DNA from: Nitrospinota bacterium
GTDB lineage: Bacteria; UBA8248
DNA: 10,253 nt
Reading direction: 5' to 3'
Assembly: GCA_011523725.1 (NCBI GenBank)
Contig: WTGD01000372.1
Location: 1-10,253 of the forward strand
The notes under the pieces were generated by a model, which saw only the letters and a program-made list of their open reading frames with translations, did not search any database and was not told where the DNA came from. Below, piece by piece: positions 6,589 through 10,253 of this stretch; positions within the stretch are counted from its first letter, which is position 1; each line of letters starts with the position of its first letter. Made by a program: the position numbers and the translations under genes.

Positions 6589-6649
6589 GCAAATTCAAAA
6601 AAGAGAAAATTATCCCGGCAGGCCAGAAAATTCGACGAACCCTGAAACC

Positions 6650-7747
6650 CTAATACACGTCCGTTGCGCTCTCGCCGACGGCCTGCTGCTTGGGACGCCA
6701 GCGCAGGAGATAGCGCTCCAGCCAGTTCACCGCCGCGTTGGCGATCAGGACGATGAACATGAGCAGGATGAGCCCCGCGAACGAGCCCGCGATGTTGAAC
6801 AGGTTGCTCGTGTGCTGGATCATGAAGCCCAGCCCCTTGCTCGCCGCCATGAACTCGCCCAGGATGGCCCCGATGATGGCGAAGGGAACGCCGATCTTGA
6901 GGCCCGTCAGTATCCAGGGCATCGCGGCGGGCAGCGTGACCTTCCAGAGAACCTGCATCTCGTTCGCGCCCATCACCTGCGCGAGGTTCTTGAGGTTGGG
7001 GTCCACGCCCCGAAGGCCCGAGTAGGTGTTCATGAAAGTGAGGAACAACACCAGACTCACCGCCAGCACGATCTTCGATTCCACCCCGATGCCGAACCAG
7101 ATGATGAGAATCGGCGCCATCGCCACGCGGGGGATGCCGTTCACCGCGACGATGAAGGGGTCGAGTATCTTGGCGAGCGTTTCCAGCCGCGCCAGTATGA
7201 AGCCCATGGCGATGCCGAGAGCCGCGCCCAGAATGTAGCCCAGGAACGCCTCGTACATCGTCGTCCAGGTGTCGATGAAGATGCTGCCCGAGAGCGTTAT
7301 CTCCACCATGTAGCTCATGACGCGCAGGGGCGAGCCGAACCAGAAGGGATCGACGCAGAGCCACTGCTTGGGGCCGATCTCCCATGCGCTGAGCTCCCAC
7401 ATCGCCAGAAAGCCGCCCGCGAAGGCGGCCCGGTAGGCGAACATCCGCAGGCGCGGGTTCTTGATGATTCGGCCCGTGTGCGTGATGGATACGTCCACGA
7501 ACGCGATGGCGTGAAAGAACATGCCCGTGACGGAGCACATCATGTAGCCGGCCGCGGTGAGGCCCAGCAGGAGCGCGCCTATCAGGTAATCACCCCGCCA
7601 GAGCTGCGGAACGCCCGGCAGGGGAATCGTCAGGAGAATCTCGCCCAGCTTGGGCAGTTTGACGCGGGCGGGAGCCTCCGCCGCGCCTCGTCCCGCCTCG
7701 CTCGCTCCCTTGTCCTCGCTCGCCTCTTTATCGATCATGTCGACCAT
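6650..7747 (-). CDS. ABC transporter permease (SsuC/TauC type) with extra N-terminal membrane module
   Basis: This 365-residue protein is the inner-membrane channel of a NitT/TauT-type importer. The C-terminal ~250 residues (about 110-350) are a normal binding-protein-dependent permease: helices at about 165-185, 205-218, 226-240, 285-300 and 322-340, with the ATPase-contacting EAA loop in AQVMGANEMQVLWKVTLPAAMP (256-277). Homologues are usually 250-280 residues. Here about 100 extra residues precede them: a charged tail (1-33), then PLPGVPQLWRGDYLIGALLLG (42-62), a hydrophobic stretch to about 86 and a basic linker (93-101). The PGxxQLWxG pattern recalls small TM2-like membrane modules. The ATG at 7747 is preceded by GAGGGG with 7 bases of spacing, so the extension is translated in the predicted frame. 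The gene follows the ATPase gene after a 199-base repeat-filled gap. The substrate is unknown. Confidence 0.93.
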   Translation of the reverse strand: MVDMIDKEASEDKGASEAGRGAAEAPARVKLPKLGEILLTIPLPGVPQLWRGDYLIGALLLGLTAAGYMMCSVTGMFFHAIAFVDVSITHTGRIIKNPRLRMFAYRAAFAGGFLAMWELSAWEIGPKQWLCVDPFWFGSPLRVMSYMVEITLSGSIFIDTWTTMYEAFLGYILGAALGIAMGFILARLETLAKILDPFIVAVNGIPRVAMAPILIIWFGIGVESKIVLAVSLVLFLTFMNTYSGLRGVDPNLKNLAQVMGANEMQVLWKVTLPAAMPWILTGLKIGVPFAIIGAILGEFMAASKGLGFMIQHTSNLFNIAGSFAGLILLMFIVLIANAAVNWLERYLLRWRPKQQAVGESATDVY

Positions 7748-7765
7748 GTCAATTCCCCTCTTATG

Positions 7766-7945
7766 GGGCTGTTGAAAAAGCCCGCATGGGATCCCCGCAA
7801 GTAGAGGGTTTGTAGTCGGACAGGCTCAAGGGCCTGTCCGTGGCCTCCGTGCCTGTCCTCATTTTCGCCGTCCTGCTAATGGACAACCACGGAGGGTTGT
7901 CCCTACAACCACAATCCTGGTCAAAGAAGGTTTTTCAACAACCCT
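7766..7945. mobile_element. MITE-like element with imperfect terminal inverted repeats
   Basis: The left end GGGCTGTTGAAAAAGCC (7766-7782) and the right end AGGGTTGTTGAAAAACC (minus strand, 7945-7929) share GGGNTGTTGAAAAANCC and point inward. The ~180 bases have no coding capacity and hold a GGGATCCC palindrome, a hairpin CGGACAGGC/GCCTGTCCG (7817-7840), and pieces identical to the 6221 repeat (7842-7859 and 7881-7908). A third copy of the end sequence lies alone at 10168-10187. The right end stops one base beyond the ATPase stop codon. No clear target-site duplication is visible, so this may be a repeat cluster rather than a true transposable unit. Confidence 0.5.
7881..7908. repeat. Identical second copy of the 6254-6281 repeat
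   Basis: These 28 bases (GGACAACC, loop ACGGAG, GGTTGTCC, then CTACAA) are identical to 6254-6281. The sequence around them differs, apart from the 18-base companion block at 7842-7859. The repeat is therefore an independent unit that has been copied. Confidence 0.88.
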
Positions 7946-7946
7946 C

Positions 7947-8762
7947 TCATCCGCTATCTGAAGCCGCGGAGCCGTTGTTCATCCAGTCCTCGCTGCGCTG
8001 GACCTCCTCACGCAATTCCAGCCACAGCTGATCGTAGGTCCTCCGGAAGGCCTCCTGGCTGTGGATGGTGAATACGTCGCGCGGACGCGGAATGTCCACT
8101 TCAGCGACGCTCCTCAAGTTTCCGGGCCGGCTCGTCATGACGACGACCCGATCCGCAAGCGCGATGGCCTCCACGAGATCGTGCGTGATGAAGATGACGG
8201 TCTTTCGCGCCTCACGCCAGAGTTTCAAGAGTTGATCCTGCAGGATGATGCGCGTCTGGGCGTCGAGCGGCCCGAAGGGCTCGTCCATCAGGATGACGTC
8301 CGGATCATAGATAAGAGTGCGGATGATGTTGGCCCGCTGGCGCATGCCGCCCGAGAGTTCATGGGGGTAGTGATCCTCGAAGCCCGCGAGGCCGACGCGC
8401 TGGATCAACTCGCGCGCCTTCTCGTGTCTGGTTTTCTGATCGACGCCCCGCATCTCCAGCGGAAAGGCGACGTTGTTGATGAGCGTGCGCCAGGCGTAGA
8501 GATAGTCCGACTGCGGCACGTAGCCGATCTCGGTGTTGATTCCAAAGAGCTTTCTATCCTTGTACGTGATGGAGCCCGAGGTGGGGTGCACGAGCCCGAT
8601 GATACAGTTGAGCAGCGTCGACTTCCCGCAACCGCTCGGCCCCACGATGGTGAGGAACTCGCCGTCTTCGATATCGAGGCTCAAATCCTCGACGGCGAGA
8701 ACGCGGTTTCCCCGCGAGAAGAATTCCTTTTGCAGGTTCTTGATGGATAGAATTGGAGGCAC
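7947..8762 (-). CDS. ABC transporter ATP-binding protein (NitT/TauT, SsuB/TauB type)
   Basis: This 271-residue protein has all ATPase motifs in order: Walker A GPSGCGKST (41-49), Q-loop glutamine in YVPQSDY (Q84), signature LSGGMRQR (136-143), Walker B VILMDE (156-161) with the D-loop in LDAQTR, and switch histidine in ITHD (H194). Length and motif wording fit the nitrate/taurine/sulfonate importer group. It binds ATP as a dimer on the cytoplasmic face of the permease. The start is GTG at 8762, with GGAG 11 bases upstream; an ATG 7 bases before it is in another frame. The gene lies 80 bases after the binding-protein gene, with a strong hairpin in the gap. The short serine/aspartate-rich C-terminus ends right beside the repeat at 7945. 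Confidence 0.95.
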   Translation of the reverse strand: MPPILSIKNLQKEFFSRGNRVLAVEDLSLDIEDGEFLTIVGPSGCGKSTLLNCIIGLVHPTSGSITYKDRKLFGINTEIGYVPQSDYLYAWRTLINNVAFPLEMRGVDQKTRHEKARELIQRVGLAGFEDHYPHELSGGMRQRANIIRTLIYDPDVILMDEPFGPLDAQTRIILQDQLLKLWREARKTVIFITHDLVEAIALADRVVVMTSRPGNLRSVAEVDIPRPRDVFTIHSQEAFRRTYDQLWLELREEVQRSEDWMNNGSAASDSG

Positions 8763-8778
8763 GGCGCATAAGTCTCCG

Positions 8779-8820
8779 CCGCCGGGGAAGGCTTTTCAAA
8801 GCCCATCCCCGGCGGTTTTT
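8779..8820. terminator. Nested hairpin between binding-protein and ATPase genes
   Basis: The outer arms CCGCCGGGGA (8779-8788) and TCCCCGGCGG (8806-8815) pair perfectly over ten bases. Inside them GGCTTT (8790-8795) and AAAGCC (8798-8803) form a second stem. On the plus strand TTTTT follows (8816-8820), the form of an intrinsic terminator, but no plus-strand gene leads into it. On the minus strand, the direction of the operon, it follows the binding-protein stop, lacks a T-run and ends just before the ATPase ribosome site. There it would act mainly as a message-stabilising or partial termination structure. Confidence 0.7.
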
Positions 8821-8842
8821 CAATGAGTGGTAAAAAAGCTGC

Positions 8843-9889
8843 TCACATCTTGCCGGGCAGATATTCGTCCGTCACCAGGGTGCTCCTGGGGAACGCTTTC
8901 TTGAGCTTGCCGGCGGCGATGAGCAGGTTCTGGGTGATGTCCACCGCGCGCTGTGTGATTTTCCCGTCGAGCGAGACGGCCGTCTTCACCGCCTCGATGC
9001 TCACGCGCAACAGGTTCTTGTCGGTCTTGGCGAAGTATAGCTGGATCTTCTTGCGAATATCCTCAGCACTATGCTTGGCGATCCAGTTGTTGGCCTTGAG
9101 AAGCGCCCGCACCACCTTGCGGACGGTCTCGGGATTTTTCTTCGCGTAATCAGGCCGCACGAGCAGGACCTCCATCATGAACTGGTCCATCTCCGGGTCA
9201 TCGCCCGCCGAGTTCGTGACGAAGGGAATGCCGATGCCCTTGAATATGGCCGTCTCCGGTACGGGAATCGTCTGGATCGCTATCTGGATCTTGTTGCGCT
9301 GAAGCGCTGCGACGAGCACCGGGCCCGCGCCCGCGCCGATGAGCTTCACTTCTTTGTTGGGCGTGAAGCCGGCCTGGCGGATCCAGTATTCGCCCTGGTT
9401 GTAGGTGAGCGCGCCGGGACGCGTGGCGCCCACGGTCAGGCCCTTCATTTTCTTGAGCTTTTCCTTGTAGGGCGTCTTGGCGGTGATGCCGAGCTTCTTG
9501 GCGACGTCCGTGCGGATGGCGGAGTTGACGATGCTGCGGTTCAAACAGCTCATCACCGCGATGAGGGCGCCGCCCGCCTTGACGGCGTTGATCTGGTAGG
9601 TGCCCGCGGCGATGGAGAAATCCGCCTGGCCCGCGAGGTTGGCCTTGATGTCCGGCCCGCCGCCCCGCGTGGAGATGACCTCTGCGGCCAGACCCTCTTC
9701 GGCGAAGTAGCCGTTCGCGCGCGCCACGTAGTTGCTGACGAAGGCGAGACTCTCGACCGCCTGGGTGATGACGACCCGCTTGACGGCCGACTCAGAAGGC
9801 GTGACGGCAGTGAAGACGAGCGTCACTCCCAGGATTACCGCCAATACCGATTTGAAGATGAGACCCCGTACGTTCTTTCTGGTTTCCAC
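8843..9889 (-). CDS. ABC transporter substrate-binding protein (NMT1/THI5-like, NitT/TauT type)
   Basis: This 348-residue exported protein is the receptor of the importer encoded downstream. From the chosen start, residues 1-35 form a signal peptide: charged ETRKNVRG, hydrophobic VLAVILGVTLVFTAV, and cleavage after SESA. The mature part shows the family pattern: ITQAVESLAFVSNYVARANGYF (41-62) followed by EEGL, then ISTRGGGPDIKANLAGQADFSIAAGT, and in the second lobe LTVGATRPGALT. I chose the GTG at 9889 because GGGGAGG lies 8 bases upstream (9898-9904) and the signal peptide becomes compact; the in-frame ATGs at 9934 and 10036 have poorer ribosome sites and would add a polar tail before the signal. 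Such proteins bind small organic ligands such as sulfonates, pyrimidines or aromatics; this one's ligand is unknown. It is the first gene of the operon. Confidence 0.92.
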   Translation of the reverse strand: METRKNVRGLIFKSVLAVILGVTLVFTAVTPSESAVKRVVITQAVESLAFVSNYVARANGYFAEEGLAAEVISTRGGGPDIKANLAGQADFSIAAGTYQINAVKAGGALIAVMSCLNRSIVNSAIRTDVAKKLGITAKTPYKEKLKKMKGLTVGATRPGALTYNQGEYWIRQAGFTPNKEVKLIGAGAGPVLVAALQRNKIQIAIQTIPVPETAIFKGIGIPFVTNSAGDDPEMDQFMMEVLLVRPDYAKKNPETVRKVVRALLKANNWIAKHSAEDIRKKIQLYFAKTDKNLLRVSIEAVKTAVSLDGKITQRAVDITQNLLIAAGKLKKAFPRSTLVTDEYLPGKM

Positions 9890-9908
9890 GATTTCAGCCT
9901 CCCCTTTT

Positions 9909-9930
9909 GCCGCAAGTTTCGCGGCTTGCG
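9909..9930 (-). promoter_or_regulatory. Small hairpin just upstream of the binding-protein ribosome site
   Basis: GCCGC (9909-9913) pairs with GCGGC (9921-9925); alternatively CGCAAG (9911-9916) pairs with CTTGCG (9925-9930). On the minus-strand message this sits about 4 bases before GGGGAGG. It could tune translation or protect the 5' end, but it may also be incidental. Confidence 0.25.
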
Positions 9931-10056
9931 TCATGGACTCATCAACGCCCCGAGGCGGGACGCACTCAGTGTATCGGGAAGATTGGCTCTCCTTCGATTC
10001 CTCTGCAACGGAAACACAGTAATACCGAAAGAGCATTGGATGATTTAATGATTATG

Positions 10057-10085
10057 ATAATGCCGGAGAATACCACGTTTCTCAA
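10057..10085 (-). promoter_or_regulatory. Candidate sigma70 promoter of the ABC importer operon
   Basis: On the minus strand TTGAGA (10085-10080, five of six consensus bases) is followed after exactly 17 bases by CATTAT (10062-10057, four of six). The surrounding stretch (10040-10110) is AT-rich against a GC-rich background. A start near 10050 would give a leader of about 160 bases before the GTG at 9889. Confidence 0.45.
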
Positions 10086-10167
10086 AATCGCCGCAACTTC
10101 ATATGAACATTCCCGCATAAGCGAAAAGACACCGGGCGCGAAGTCCCCGGCCGTGAAGCCTGCGTGG

Positions 10168-10187
10168 ATGGGGTTGTCGAAAAAGCC
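10168..10187 (+). repeat. Isolated copy of the GGGGNTGTTGAAAAAGCC end repeat
   Basis: ATGGGGTTGTCGAAAAAGCC matches the left end of the element at 7763-7782 at 18 of 20 bases. No partner copy is visible before the window ends. It may be one end of another such element that extends past the edge. Confidence 0.6.
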
Positions 10188-10211
10188 TACAAAAGGAACG
10201 CACCGAATTTC

Positions 10212-10232
10212 ACTCCCCCCTTGAGGGGGAGT
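10212..10232. repeat. ACTCCCCC/GGGGGAGT hairpin near window edge
   Basis: ACTCCCCC (10212-10219) and GGGGGAGT (10225-10232) pair perfectly around CTTGA. It lies about 25 bases from the isolated end repeat at 10168-10187. There is no T-tract on either side, so it is more likely a repeat element than a terminator. Confidence 0.55.
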
Positions 10233-10253
10233 CAACGAGGCAAGGGCGAAGCC

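Larger units (their letters stand above)
6217..6649. other. Repeat-filled region between convergent genes
   Basis: This 433-base gap lies between the 3' ends of the GT25 gene and the ABC permease gene. It is largely made of palindromic repeats (6221-6279, 6327-6354, 6392-6419 with 6505-6532, and 6561-6588) separated by unique sequence. None is followed by a proper T-tract, so they are not standard intrinsic terminators, though large stems here could slow both converging transcripts. I see no gene in it. Confidence 0.7.

Noticed and set aside
6217..6610. A possible CRISPR array in the repeat cluster
   Set aside because: The repeats are of different families, palindromic and unevenly spaced, with no repeated unit-spacer pattern and no cas gene nearby.
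6431..7804. A 457-codon plus-strand open frame, the longest in the window
   Set aside because: It runs antisense through the permease gene, starts inside repeats, and its translation is a low-complexity mix rich in R, E, H and Q with no motif. The minus-strand permease has clear family features.
8061..8750. A 229-codon plus-strand frame
   Set aside because: It is antisense to the ABC ATPase gene, whose motifs are complete on the other strand.
9071..10048. A 325-codon plus-strand frame
   Set aside because: It is the antisense shadow of the substrate-binding protein gene, with no recognisable motif and no convincing ribosome site.

Overview
The window reads as a chromosomal stretch of a GC-rich, Gram-negative, uncultured environmental bacterium. 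Evidence: two exported solute-binding proteins with classical signal peptides, LPS-type glycosyltransferases, and GC-rich inverted repeats in almost every intergenic gap. This mix fits proteobacterial or Tectomicrobia/NC10-like genomes, but nothing in the window fixes the phylum, so that placement is an inference.

Layout: (1) 1-2006, minus strand: a tripartite tricarboxylate transporter operon in the order tctC (binding protein), tctB (small membrane subunit), tctA (large membrane subunit, cut by the window edge). (2) 2007-2627: an intergenic region with an AT-rich block, short direct repeats and one dyad that could be a GntR-type operator. (3) 2628-3617, minus: a class I SAM-dependent methyltransferase. 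(4) 3618-4163: a divergent intergenic region with one REP-like hairpin. (5) 4164-5354 and 5428-6216, plus: a GT4-family and a GT25-family glycosyltransferase; with the methyltransferase they suggest a small surface-glycan or LPS modification locus. (6) 6217-6649: a cluster of palindromic repeats between convergent genes. (7) 6650-9889, minus: a NitT/TauT-type ABC importer in the order binding protein, ATPase, permease, with a nested hairpin after the first gene and a repeat-filled, MITE-like segment after the second. (8) 9890-10253: leader and promoter of the ABC operon plus further repeats.

How the parts work together: each transporter operon is self-contained. The Tct system would use an ion-motive force to import a carboxylate-type solute captured by TctC. 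The ABC system would use ATP to import a small, probably organic solute captured by the NMT1-like protein. Neither substrate can be read from the sequence. In both operons the binding-protein gene comes first and is followed at once by a stable hairpin, a layout that would leave more binding protein than membrane subunits.

The two most notable things are the ABC permease, which carries an extra N-terminal membrane module of about 100 residues with a PGxxQLWxG motif, and the set of REP-like palindromes that share a GTAGGG/GTGGGG head and show compensatory stem changes. I saw no defence system, CRISPR array, transposase, tRNA or rRNA, and no clearly undescribed multi-gene system.
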